Origin: Azospirillum lipoferum
GTDB taxonomy: Bacteria; Pseudomonadota; Alphaproteobacteria; Azospirillales; Azospirillaceae
NCBI RefSeq assembly: GCF_024170005.1
Contig: NZ_JALJXJ010000003.1
Coordinates: forward strand, 62,001-126,000
Direction: 5' to 3'
DNA length: 64,000 bases
The notes under the pieces are model-generated. The model saw only the letters and a program-made list of their open reading frames with translations. It had not been told where the DNA came from and ran no database searches. The translations under genes and the position numbers were made by a program. How positions within the stretch are numbered: the stretch's first letter is position 1; every line of letters begins with the position of its first letter. This document shows positions 35,496 through 43,690 of the stretch, piece by piece.

Positions 35496-37249
35496 GCGGC
35501 GTCCCCCTCTGCGGCGTTTCGCTTCCCCTGCTCCTCGTCCAGCAGGGCCTTGCGGGACAGTTTTCCGATCATGGTCTTGGGCAGCTCCCGGCGGAATTCC
35601 ACGACTTTCGGCATCTCGATGGGCGACAGCTTGTCCTTCAGGAAGCCGATCAGTTCTTCCGCGGTCAGCTCCTGCCCGTCGTCCAGCCGGACATAGGCCT
35701 TCACCGTCTGACCGCGATACTCGTCCGGCACGCCGGCCACCACGCATTCGGCGACGGCGGGATGCAGGTAGATCGCCTCCTCCACATTGCGGGGATAGAC
35801 GTTGAAGCCGCTGCACAGGATCATGTCCTTGATGCGGTCGACGATGGTGGTGTAGCCGTCCTCGTCCATCACCCCGACATCGCCGGTGTGCAGCCGGCCG
35901 TCGACCAGCGTCTGCGCCGTCTCGGCCGGGCGGCGCCAATAGCCCTTCATCACCTGCGGCCCGCGGATGCAGACCTCGCCCTTTTCGCCAGGGGCCAGGA
36001 CGCGCCGCGGCTCCTCCAGGCTGACGATCTCGATGACGGTGCCGGGCAGCGGCAGGCCGATGGACCCCCTCTTGTCCGGATGCAGCACCGCCGGATTGAC
36101 GGTGGCGACGGGGGAGCATTCCGACAGGCCATAGCCCTCCACCAGCGTGCAGCCGGTCGTGCGCTCGAACGCCTCCTTCACCTCCAGCGGCAGCGGCGCC
36201 CCGCCCGACATGCAGAAGCGGATGGAGGAAAGATCGTAGTCCTTCAAATGCTTATGGTGGTTGATCGCCGTGTAGATGGTCGGCACCGCCGGGAACAGGG
36301 TGATCCGCTCCTTTTGCAGGGTGCGCATCACCTGCTCCAGCTCGAAACGCGGCAGCAGGACGATCTCCGCCCCCTGATGCAGGCCGAAATTCATCACCGC
36401 GGTCATGGCGAAGACATGGAACAGCGGCAGCACGCCCAGCATGCGCTCCTGGCCATCCCCTGAATCATCGCCGGCGCCGCCCTCGCCCGGCTTGCGCTCC
36501 TTCGCCGCGTACCAGGTGGCGCACTGGATGGTGTTGGCGTAGAGGTTGGCGTGGGTCAGCATCGCACCCTTCGGCACGCCGGTGGTGCCGCCGGTGTATT
36601 GCAGCACCGCCACGTCCTCGCGTGCGTCGATGGTGACCGGGGTCGGCCGGCCGTCGTTGGCGATCAGCCGGGCGAAGGGGATGTGGCGGTCGTCGCGCGG
36701 GATCGCCGCGATCTCCGCCTTCTTGGCGATCGGGAACAGCCAGTTCTTGGGGAAGGGCAGGATGCCGGCCATGCGGCAGATCACCAGCCGCTTCAGCCCG
36801 GATTCATCCAGCATCCGCGCCATCTTGTCGTAGAGCAGCTTCAGATCCAGCGTGACCATCAGGTCGATGTCGCTGTCGCCGATCTGGTGGACGAGTTCGC
36901 GTTCGGCATAGAGCGGGTTGAAGTTCACCACCGTGCCGCCGGCCTTCAAGATGGCGAAGAAGGCGACGACGTAATAGGGCGTGTTGGGCAGGAACAGCCC
37001 GACCCGCGTCCCCTTCCCCACCCCGATCGCCTGGAAGCCGCGGGTAGCGCGGTCGACCAGCCGCCCCAGCTCGCGGTAGCTGGTGCGCTTGCCCAGGAAG
37101 TTCAGGCAGGGCTTGTCGCCATGGCGGGCGACTGCCCCCTCCAGCAGTTCTGTCAGCGGCCGGACCGGAATGGGCATCGCCCAATCCACCGTCGGCGGGT
37201 AAGAGGCCAGCCATGGATAATCGGGCAGCTTGCGGGCGGCATCTCCCAT
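35492..37249 (-). CDS. fadD: Long-chain-fatty-acid--CoA ligase
   Basis: 585 aa from the ATG at 37249 (GGGAGGAA site). ANL superfamily: P-loop YTGGTTGVPKGAMLTHANL, then EGYGLSECSPVATVNP, LHTGDVGVMDEDGYTTIVDR and the C-terminal lysine block MPKVVEFRRELPKTMIGKLS. Activates fatty acids via an acyl-adenylate. It precedes and overlaps acyP. A 15-residue Gly/Asp-rich insert (about 255-270) is probably a surface loop. Confidence 0.92.
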   Translation of the reverse strand: MGDAARKLPDYPWLASYPPTVDWAMPIPVRPLTELLEGAVARHGDKPCLNFLGKRTSYRELGRLVDRATRGFQAIGVGKGTRVGLFLPNTPYYVVAFFAILKAGGTVVNFNPLYAERELVHQIGDSDIDLMVTLDLKLLYDKMARMLDESGLKRLVICRMAGILPFPKNWLFPIAKKAEIAAIPRDDRHIPFARLIANDGRPTPVTIDAREDVAVLQYTGGTTGVPKGAMLTHANLYANTIQCATWYAAKERKPGEGGAGDDSGDGQERMLGVLPLFHVFAMTAVMNFGLHQGAEIVLLPRFELEQVMRTLQKERITLFPAVPTIYTAINHHKHLKDYDLSSIRFCMSGGAPLPLEVKEAFERTTGCTLVEGYGLSECSPVATVNPAVLHPDKRGSIGLPLPGTVIEIVSLEEPRRVLAPGEKGEVCIRGPQVMKGYWRRPAETAQTLVDGRLHTGDVGVMDEDGYTTIVDRIKDMILCSGFNVYPRNVEEAIYLHPAVAECVVAGVPDEYRGQTVKAYVRLDDGQELTAEELIGFLKDKLSPIEMPKVVEFRRELPKTMIGKLSRKALLDEEQGKRNAAEGDAA

Positions 37250-37432
37250 CGCGCGGTTCCTCCCCTGAGGTCTTGTTCCCGGTTGCCGGTTTCGCCCGGC
37301 ACCGCCTTCCCCCAAGCCTATGCCAGGAAGCAGGGCCGGAGAGCGGGGAATTGTCCCCTGGAGAGGAGATGGGATTGCTATCGCCACGAACAAGCAGGGC
37401 ATGAACAAGCAGGGGATGTGGTTCCTGCCGTC

Positions 37433-38542
37433 CTATCGCCTGCGGCGCAGGCGGTGCAGCACTTCGACCGCCATCCATTCGGCAAGGTTGCCGTCCTCGC
37501 CATCCAGAAAGACGGCGACGGAGACCGGGACCGGCCCCGGCGTGTGGTAGGCGGCCGGCGTCACCCCCGGACCGCCACCGGTGTGGCCCCAGTAGGGCCC
37601 GGCCGCCGGGTCCAGCTCGACCATCATGCCCAGCCCATAGGACGGCTCGACCCAGGGCCGCCCCCCCATCGGCCCGCCGACCGGCAGCCCATCCCGCATC
37701 CGCCGCAGCAGCGCGCCCGGCAGATACGCCTCCGTCAGCCCATGAATGAAACGGCAGGCGTCCGCCGCCGTCATCGCCACCACCCCATGCGACACCCAGC
37801 CGGGATGATAGGCCTCGGCCACCGGCGCCCCGCCGAAGGCAGGGCTCGGCCCGAAGAACAGCCCGCCGAGGTCGGCCCGGTCGCGCAGCAGCGCAGCACT
37901 GGTCAGGCCCAACGGGCCGAAGATCTCGCGCCCCAGCAGCTCCGCCAGCGGGGCGCCGCCCGCCCGCTCCAGCAGCCGGCCGATCAGCAGGTAGCCGATA
38001 TTGGAATAGGCGAAGCTGCCGACCGGCGGCCCTTCGCCCGCGGCAACGCCGCAGCGGGCCAGATATTCGTCGCCGCTCCAGGGCTCCGCTCCGGCGGCGA
38101 CCGCGGCGTGGTAATCGGCCCGGCCGCCATAATCGGGCAGCCCGGCGCGGTGGGTGAGAATCTGCGCCACGGTGATCGACGCCGGCCGGCCGGCCAGTTC
38201 CGGCAGCCAGCGCTCCGCCGGCCCGTCCAGCTCGACCACGCCGCGCGCGGCCAGCCGCAGCACGGTCGCGGCCAGGATGGTCTTGGTCAGGCTGTAGACC
38301 AGGGCGCGCCGGTCGGCCAGATCGGCCGCCGCCCCGCCGCGCACGGCCTTTCGCGGCAGCACCAGCGTGCGCACCGGCTCCGCATCGGTCCCGCGGCCGC
38401 GGGTGATGGCGATGATGGCGATCCTGGCCGGAGCGGGGGCCGGGGCGGGACTCGTACTCTCCTCCGCCAACAGGCCGGTCAGTGCGGCGGTCAGCAGGTC
38501 CAGTCCGATATCCCCACCCGCCATCTTGTTATCCTCGCCCAT
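37433..38542 (-). CDS. Serine hydrolase, class C beta-lactamase family
   Basis: 369 aa from the ATG at 38542; an ATG six codons later (38524) also has a fair ribosome site. Motifs: S-x-x-K in LVYSLTKTILAA, Y-x-N in SFAYSNIGYLLIGRLLE, and H-T-G in YWGHTGGGPGVTP. Sits in the EstB/AmpC-like carboxylesterase/peptidase group. No signal peptide, so cytoplasmic and unlikely to be a drug-resistance enzyme; substrate unknown. Confidence 0.85.
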   Translation of the reverse strand: MGEDNKMAGGDIGLDLLTAALTGLLAEESTSPAPAPAPARIAIIAITRGRGTDAEPVRTLVLPRKAVRGGAAADLADRRALVYSLTKTILAATVLRLAARGVVELDGPAERWLPELAGRPASITVAQILTHRAGLPDYGGRADYHAAVAAGAEPWSGDEYLARCGVAAGEGPPVGSFAYSNIGYLLIGRLLERAGGAPLAELLGREIFGPLGLTSAALLRDRADLGGLFFGPSPAFGGAPVAEAYHPGWVSHGVVAMTAADACRFIHGLTEAYLPGALLRRMRDGLPVGGPMGGRPWVEPSYGLGMMVELDPAAGPYWGHTGGGPGVTPAAYHTPGPVPVSVAVFLDGEDGNLAEWMAVEVLHRLRRRR

Positions 38543-38728
38543 CGCCCGCCCGCTCCCCGACCCGCCCTGTTTGTCACCACAGATAAGAAGGCACTCGCGA
38601 GGCAAAGGGAAATTGGGTCCGCTCCTACTGGGGAGCCCCGCAAGTCGACCGTTAACCACAACTGTCGGCTGTTGCACGGTCGCGACCTGCGTTATCCTGG
38701 CAATACCGCCCCGGTGGAGGGACGCGCC

Positions 38729-39565
38729 ATGCCTGTGAAGGATGCCGACCAGCGCCGGAAACTGGAAGACCAGCTGCTCCGCAAGGCGGAGGAGGCGGTG
38801 CGGACGCTGCGCCGGGAGGCGGAAAGCGGCGACCCCGCCCGCGTCGATTCCCTGGCGGAGGGGTTGGCCGGGCTGCTGAAGACCCGTGAATTCCCCAGCC
38901 TGCGCGCCGCCGAGTTCCGCGAACTGACCCGCGTCATCCAGCGCGGCGCCTACCAGCGCAGCGTCGATTCGCTGCTGGTCCAGGCGGAACGCTGCGGCCA
39001 TCGCGGCGACGAGAAGGGGCGCAACGCCCTGCTGACCCAGGCCAAGGACCATTTCGCCAAAGCCCTGCGTTTCGGTGCCGACGACGAGTTCCGCCACGGC
39101 GTCGAACGGCGCGTGCAGGCGACGCTGATGACCAGCAAGGACGGGGTGGACGACCGCACCAAGCAGGCGGCAAAGCGCAGGCTGGAGCAGCATGACGTCG
39201 GCGCCAAGCCGCCCAACGGCATCGAGCGCCGCCGCGCCATCCGTTACATGGACCCGGTCCTGACTGTGGAGGCGGAGGGGCGGCGCTGCACGACAATCAA
39301 CTGGTCGACCCGCGGTCTGCTGGTCGACCTGCCGCCGGAGGAGTTCGCCCATGCCGTCGGCGGCAAGCTGCGGCTGGAGCTGCATTGCCGCGAAATTCCC
39401 GAAACGGGTGGCCGCCGCATCGGCGGCCGGCAGATCGCGCATGTGGTGCGCCTCGACCCCGACCGCCATGCGGTGGCCCTGTCCTTCCCCGATATCAGCA
39501 CCGTGATGCTGGACCTGATGCACGCGATGAAGGAGGCCGGCATCAAGCCCGAACCGGAACGCTGA
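38729..39565 (+). CDS. PilZ-domain protein (putative c-di-GMP receptor)
   Basis: 278 aa; GGAGG before the ATG. Residues 1-155 are helical and charged with no family I know. The PilZ domain is about 165-265 with both binding motifs: RRRAIR (167-172) and NWSTRG (191-196, the D/N-x-S-x-x-G loop). So it should bind cyclic di-GMP. No other gene of that signalling system is adjacent; output unknown, perhaps through the helical N-terminus. Confidence 0.88.
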   Translation: MPVKDADQRRKLEDQLLRKAEEAVRTLRREAESGDPARVDSLAEGLAGLLKTREFPSLRAAEFRELTRVIQRGAYQRSVDSLLVQAERCGHRGDEKGRNALLTQAKDHFAKALRFGADDEFRHGVERRVQATLMTSKDGVDDRTKQAAKRRLEQHDVGAKPPNGIERRRAIRYMDPVLTVEAEGRRCTTINWSTRGLLVDLPPEEFAHAVGGKLRLELHCREIPETGGRRIGGRQIAHVVRLDPDRHAVALSFPDISTVMLDLMHAMKEAGIKPEPER

Positions 39566-39610
39566 TCGCGGACGTCCTCATGCCTGCACCGCGCCGTCAA
39601 CCGCGCGCCT

Positions 39611-40507
39611 TCAACCGCCGATGAACCGCCCGTTGTGACCACGCCGCAGCGGATGTTCGTCCGGGCCGGCGACGGGCAGCAGGCCGTTGATGCGCGCGCC
39701 CGCCTCGGCCGGCAGGCAGAACAGGTTGATCCCCATTCCCAGCCCGTGGATCTCGGTCCCGTTGTCGACCAGCCCATGGCCGAAGATCGGCTCGGACCGG
39801 CCGGCGAAGTTGGCGGGATTGTGGAAGGCCGGAAGATACCAGTAGGAGGCATAGCCCAGCTCCCCCAGCAGGCGGATCAGGGCCGCCGACTTGTCCGGCC
39901 GGTCGTTCTCCACATAAAGGACCGGACGGTCACGGGCGATCAGGCCGCGCGCTCCCTCCAGAACCTCGGACTCCATGCCCTCGACATCGATCTTGATCAG
40001 GCGGATGCGGCCGGCCCCGCCCTCTCCCTCGCCGACCAGCCCGTCCAGGCGATGCACCGGCACCGGCCGGTCGCCCGCCAGCGCGTCCAGCGACAGCGCA
40101 CCGTAATTGCCGTCCTCGTCCATCGCCACGGCGGCGAGGTGCAGCAGGCCGTCGGCCGCCCCGGCGGCAGCCAGCAGCCCGTCCACCCAATCCAGCCCGT
40201 TCAGCGCCAGGTTTCCGCAGAGCAGCCGGTGGTTGCCATCGACCGGTTCCAGCGCCAGCACCCGGCCGGCAGGCCCCACCAGACGAGCCAGCGCCACCGT
40301 GTGGGCGCCGATGTTGGCGCCGACATCGATCACCCGGTCGCCGGCCCGGACGCACTGGCGGAACAGCGCGACCTCCTGCTCGAAATATTCGCCGTAATAG
40401 TCCAGCGACCGGCCGACGACGCTGTCGGTCCGCCTGAACATCATCAGGCCGTGCCGAGCCTTCACCAGCCCGACCGGCCCCTCTCCCCCCAGCAGATCGT
40501 CCGCCAT
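39611..40507 (-). CDS. FkbM-family methyltransferase
   Basis: 298 aa with GGAGGGGG near the ATG at 40507. SAM motif RVIDVGANIGAHTVALARLV and acidic loop VLALEPVDGN, then RIRLIKIDVEGMESEVLEGA, the FkbM core. Members O-methylate sugars or other small molecules, often in surface-glycan biosynthesis; substrate unknown here. The C-terminal region after about 230 (YASYWYLPAFHNPANFAG) is a common extension. Confidence 0.88.
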   Translation of the reverse strand: MADDLLGGEGPVGLVKARHGLMMFRRTDSVVGRSLDYYGEYFEQEVALFRQCVRAGDRVIDVGANIGAHTVALARLVGPAGRVLALEPVDGNHRLLCGNLALNGLDWVDGLLAAAGAADGLLHLAAVAMDEDGNYGALSLDALAGDRPVPVHRLDGLVGEGEGGAGRIRLIKIDVEGMESEVLEGARGLIARDRPVLYVENDRPDKSAALIRLLGELGYASYWYLPAFHNPANFAGRSEPIFGHGLVDNGTEIHGLGMGINLFCLPAEAGARINGLLPVAGPDEHPLRRGHNGRFIGG

Positions 40508-40584
40508 CGCCCCCTCCAGCCTTGCGCCCGGCCGGAAGTGTAGCGGAGCCGGCCGCAGCCGTCGCGTCCGCCGGGACGCGGAAG

Positions 40585-40624
40585 CGCCCTCCCCCGTTCC
40601 GAACCTGCGGACCGGAGGAGGGCG
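40585..40624. terminator. Hairpin after spoVR
   Basis: CGCCCTCC (40585-40592) pairs with GGAGGGCG (40617-40624) around a 24-nt loop, directly after the spoVR stop. There is no T-tract, so activity is uncertain. Confidence 0.45.
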
Positions 40625-40629
40625 ACGCG

Positions 40630-42183
40630 TCAGCCCACGCCGATCCCGCTGGGGGCGGTGACGGCATGTTCCTTCAGGATCGCCTCGGAGATCGCCGACA
40701 CCTCGATCAGTTGCACCTCGTAGCCCCACAGGTTGGCGATGTGGCGCAGCACCGCCTTGGCGTCGCTCTCGTCCAGCAGCACGCCATTGGTGACGCGGTG
40801 TTGCAGGATCAGCTTGCGGTCGCCGGCAAGGTCGACGTCGACGATCTGGATGTCCGGTTCCAGGTAACCCAGGTCGTACTGGCGGGCCAGCTTCTTGCGG
40901 ATGTCACGGTAGCCGCGCTCGTTGTGGATATGATCCACCAGCAGATAGGGGTCCTCGGCGTCGTCGCGCACGCTGAACAGCTTCAGCTTCCGCATCAGAT
41001 GCGGACTGAGATATTGCAGCACGAAGCTCTCGTCGCGGAAATTGGCCCAGGCCTCGCGCACCGCCGCCATGCCGTCGCCGCGGCCGGCGAGGTCGGGGAA
41101 CCACTGGCGGTCCTCGTCGGTCGGCTTCTCGGCGATGCGGGCGATGTCCTGCATCATCGCGAAGCCCAGCGCATAGGGGTTCAGACCCGAGAAGCGCTTG
41201 TCGTCGAATTCCGGCTGGAACACGACGGACGTGTGCGAGTGCAGGAACTCCAGGAAGGCGCCTTCGCTGATCTGGCCGGTCTCGTGCAGGCGGCTCATGA
41301 TCTGGTAATGGACGTAGGTGGCGCAGCCCTCGTTCATCACCTTGGTCTGTTTCTGCGGATAGAAATACTGGGAGATGTGCCGGACGATGCGCAACAGCTC
41401 GCGCTGCCAGTGCTCCAGCCGCGGCGCCTTCTTCTCCAGGAAATAGAGGATGTTCTCCTCCGGCAATCCCAGCAGCTTCTTGCGTTCCGACACCGACTTG
41501 GCCGGGCGCTGGCCGGCAGCCGGCTTCGGCACCGTACGCCACAGGTCGTTGAAGGTCTGGTCCTGGTATTCCTGCCGCTCGCGCTCGCGCCGCTGCTCGG
41601 TCCGCAGGTCGGAGCGCTTCTTCGGATATTTATGGACGCCCTGGCTCATCAGCGCATGGGCGGCGTCCAGCACCCGCTCCACCGCGGCATGGCCGTAGCG
41701 TTCCTCGCAATGGGAGATGTAGGTCTTGGCGAACTCCAGATAGTCGAGGATGCCCTCGGCATCGGTCCATTGCTGGAAGAGCTGGTTGTTCTTGAAGAAA
41801 TGGTTGTGGCCGAAGGCGGCGTGGGCAATCACCAGCGTCTGCATCGTCATGGTGTTCTCTTCCATGATGTAGCTGATGCAGGGGCTGGAGTTGATGACGA
41901 TCTCATAGGCCAGGCCGCGATAGCCCTTGCGGTACATCATCTCGTCGCGGGCGAAATGCTTGCCGAAGGACCAGTGCTTGTACATCAGCGGCATGCCGAT
42001 GGACGAATAGGCGTCGAGCATCTGCTCGGCGGTGATGACCTCGATCTGGTTGGGATAGACGTCGAGGCCCATCTCCTTCAGCGCGATGTGCTCGATGGCG
42101 TCGTAGACGCGCTTGATCTTGTCGTAATCCCACTCGACGCCGTCATAGAGCAGCGCGTCGGGCCTGGTGATCACAGCGGTCAT
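40630..42183 (-). CDS. SpoVR/YcgB-family protein
   Basis: 517 aa; GGGGGAG precedes the ATG. Full-length SpoVR domain: VYPNQIEVITAEQMLDAYSS, MPLMYKHWSFGKHFARDEMM, then INSSPCISYIMEENTMTMQT and HAAFGHNHFFKNNQLF, and later MNEGCATYVHYQIMSRLHET. Histidine/glutamate-rich pattern suggests a metalloprotein, but function is unknown. Third gene of the prkA-yeaH-spoVR set, which in E. coli (yeaG-yeaH, ycgB) responds to starvation and stationary phase. Confidence 0.93.
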   Translation of the reverse strand: MTAVITRPDALLYDGVEWDYDKIKRVYDAIEHIALKEMGLDVYPNQIEVITAEQMLDAYSSIGMPLMYKHWSFGKHFARDEMMYRKGYRGLAYEIVINSSPCISYIMEENTMTMQTLVIAHAAFGHNHFFKNNQLFQQWTDAEGILDYLEFAKTYISHCEERYGHAAVERVLDAAHALMSQGVHKYPKKRSDLRTEQRRERERQEYQDQTFNDLWRTVPKPAAGQRPAKSVSERKKLLGLPEENILYFLEKKAPRLEHWQRELLRIVRHISQYFYPQKQTKVMNEGCATYVHYQIMSRLHETGQISEGAFLEFLHSHTSVVFQPEFDDKRFSGLNPYALGFAMMQDIARIAEKPTDEDRQWFPDLAGRGDGMAAVREAWANFRDESFVLQYLSPHLMRKLKLFSVRDDAEDPYLLVDHIHNERGYRDIRKKLARQYDLGYLEPDIQIVDVDLAGDRKLILQHRVTNGVLLDESDAKAVLRHIANLWGYEVQLIEVSAISEAILKEHAVTAPSGIGVG

Positions 42184-42250
42184 TCTCGATCTCCCCCTAC
42201 CGCCCCCCTTGCCGAGGGGCGGTGATTTCCCTTTATCCCCTCAGGCGCCC

Positions 42251-43543
42251 TTACGCCCCCGCCTTCTCGCGGGCGAACAGCTCGCGGAAGACCGGGAAGA
42301 TCTCCCGGCGGGAGCGGACGCGGCGCATCGCCAGCGGGCGTTCCGGGCTCTGCACCTGCTTGTAGGTGCGCCACAGCTCGGTCTCGCGCCCCAGCGCCGA
42401 CAGGCCCATATTGTGTTCCGCCGCCACCTCGATGTAGGCGAAATACTGGCACATCGGCAGGATGACGTCGCGCAGCAGGGTCGCCGACTTGGCGTTGTCC
42501 GACGACATGTTGTCGCCGTCCGACGCCTGGGCGGCGTAGATGTTCCATTCATTGTGCGGGTAGCGCTCCTGCACCACCTTCTGCATCTCCTCCAGCGCCG
42601 TCGATACCACGGTGCCGCCGGTCTCGGTGGAGTAGAAGAAGGTTTCCTCGTCCACCTCCTTGGCCTCGTGGGTGTGGCGGATGAAGACGATGTCGACGGA
42701 GCGGTAGCGCCGCTTCAGGAACAGGTACAGCAACATGAAGAAACGCTTGGCCAGATCCTTCATGTGCTCGGTCATCGACCCCGACACGTCCATCAGGCAG
42801 AACATCACCGCCTGGGCGATCGGCTTCGGCACCGTCTCGAACCGGTTGTAGCGGACGTCGATCGGGTCGATGAAGGGGATGCGCTTGGACCGCAGGACGA
42901 TGCGTTCCAGCTGTTCGCGCAGCGCCTGGATCTGCTCGGCGTCCCCGCCCGATTCCTCCGCCTCGCGGAGAAGCTCCTCCATCTCGCGGATCTCGTCGCG
43001 CTTCGGGCGCTTCAGCGCGATGCGGCGCGACAGGCTGTTCCGCATGGTGCGGACGAGGTTCAGGTTGGCGGGCGAACCCGACACCGAATAGCCGGCCCGC
43101 GTCAGCGTGTGCGATTCCGACTGCTTGACCTTCTGCTTCACCAGATCGGGAAGCTCCAGATCCTCCAGGAAGATGTCCAGGAACTCGTCGCGCGACAGGA
43201 CGAAGCGGAACTCGTCCTCGCCCTCGCCGTCGGCGCTGCCCTCGCTGCCGCGGCCGCCGCCACCGCCGTCCGGGCGCTGGATGGTGTCGCCTTCCACATA
43301 TTCCTTGTTGCCGGGCACGACATAGTCGCGCACCCCGCCCTGGCTGGCGCGGTGGAAGGACGGCTCGCGCACCCCGCCGGCAGCGATCGTCACCTTCTCG
43401 CCATTCTCGATATCCTGGATGCCCCGCTTGCCGGAGGCGTCGCGGACCGCCTTGACCACCTGTTCCTTGGCACGGCGAAGGAAGCGCTGGCGGTTGGCCA
43501 GGCTCTTGCCCTGCGGGTTCAGGCGACGGTCGATGATGTTCAT
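42251..43543 (-). CDS. YeaH/YhbH-family (DUF444) protein
   Basis: 430 aa from the ATG at 43543. N-terminus INIIDRRLNPQGKS-like, then a Gly/Asp/Glu-rich linker about 85-105. The C-terminal half is a von Willebrand A-like domain with MIDAS motif FCLMDVSGSMTEHMKDLAKR, and STETGGTVVSTALEEMQKVV. It works with PrkA in stress; how is unknown. It lies between prkA and spoVR, 67 nt before the latter. Confidence 0.92.
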   Translation of the reverse strand: MNIIDRRLNPQGKSLANRQRFLRRAKEQVVKAVRDASGKRGIQDIENGEKVTIAAGGVREPSFHRASQGGVRDYVVPGNKEYVEGDTIQRPDGGGGGRGSEGSADGEGEDEFRFVLSRDEFLDIFLEDLELPDLVKQKVKQSESHTLTRAGYSVSGSPANLNLVRTMRNSLSRRIALKRPKRDEIREMEELLREAEESGGDAEQIQALREQLERIVLRSKRIPFIDPIDVRYNRFETVPKPIAQAVMFCLMDVSGSMTEHMKDLAKRFFMLLYLFLKRRYRSVDIVFIRHTHEAKEVDEETFFYSTETGGTVVSTALEEMQKVVQERYPHNEWNIYAAQASDGDNMSSDNAKSATLLRDVILPMCQYFAYIEVAAEHNMGLSALGRETELWRTYKQVQSPERPLAMRRVRSRREIFPVFRELFAREKAGA

Positions 43544-43614
43544 CAAGGGGCTGGCCCTCCCACCCGTTTCGTCACGCGGCCTTCAGACTTTGACAGCTTT
43601 CTATGACAGTGGGG

Positions 43615-43651
43615 TTGCCGCGGGGCGTTGCAACACCCCGCCCCGCGGCAA
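43615..43651. terminator. Strong intercistronic hairpin between prkA and yeaH
   Basis: Thirteen-base-pair perfect arms (TTGCCGCGGGGCG and CGCCCCGCGGCAA) with an 11-nt loop in the 147-nt gap. No T-tract, so more likely an mRNA-processing or stability element, or a partial attenuator, than a full terminator. Confidence 0.6.
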
Positions 43652-43690
43652 TTACGCACCCCCTCAGTCCACCGACGTCAGCCCTCGGGC

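Noticed and set aside
37433-38542. Class C hydrolase as an antibiotic-resistance beta-lactamase
   Set aside because: No signal peptide and overall layout of the EstB-like esterase/peptidase group; no ampR-type regulator nearby.
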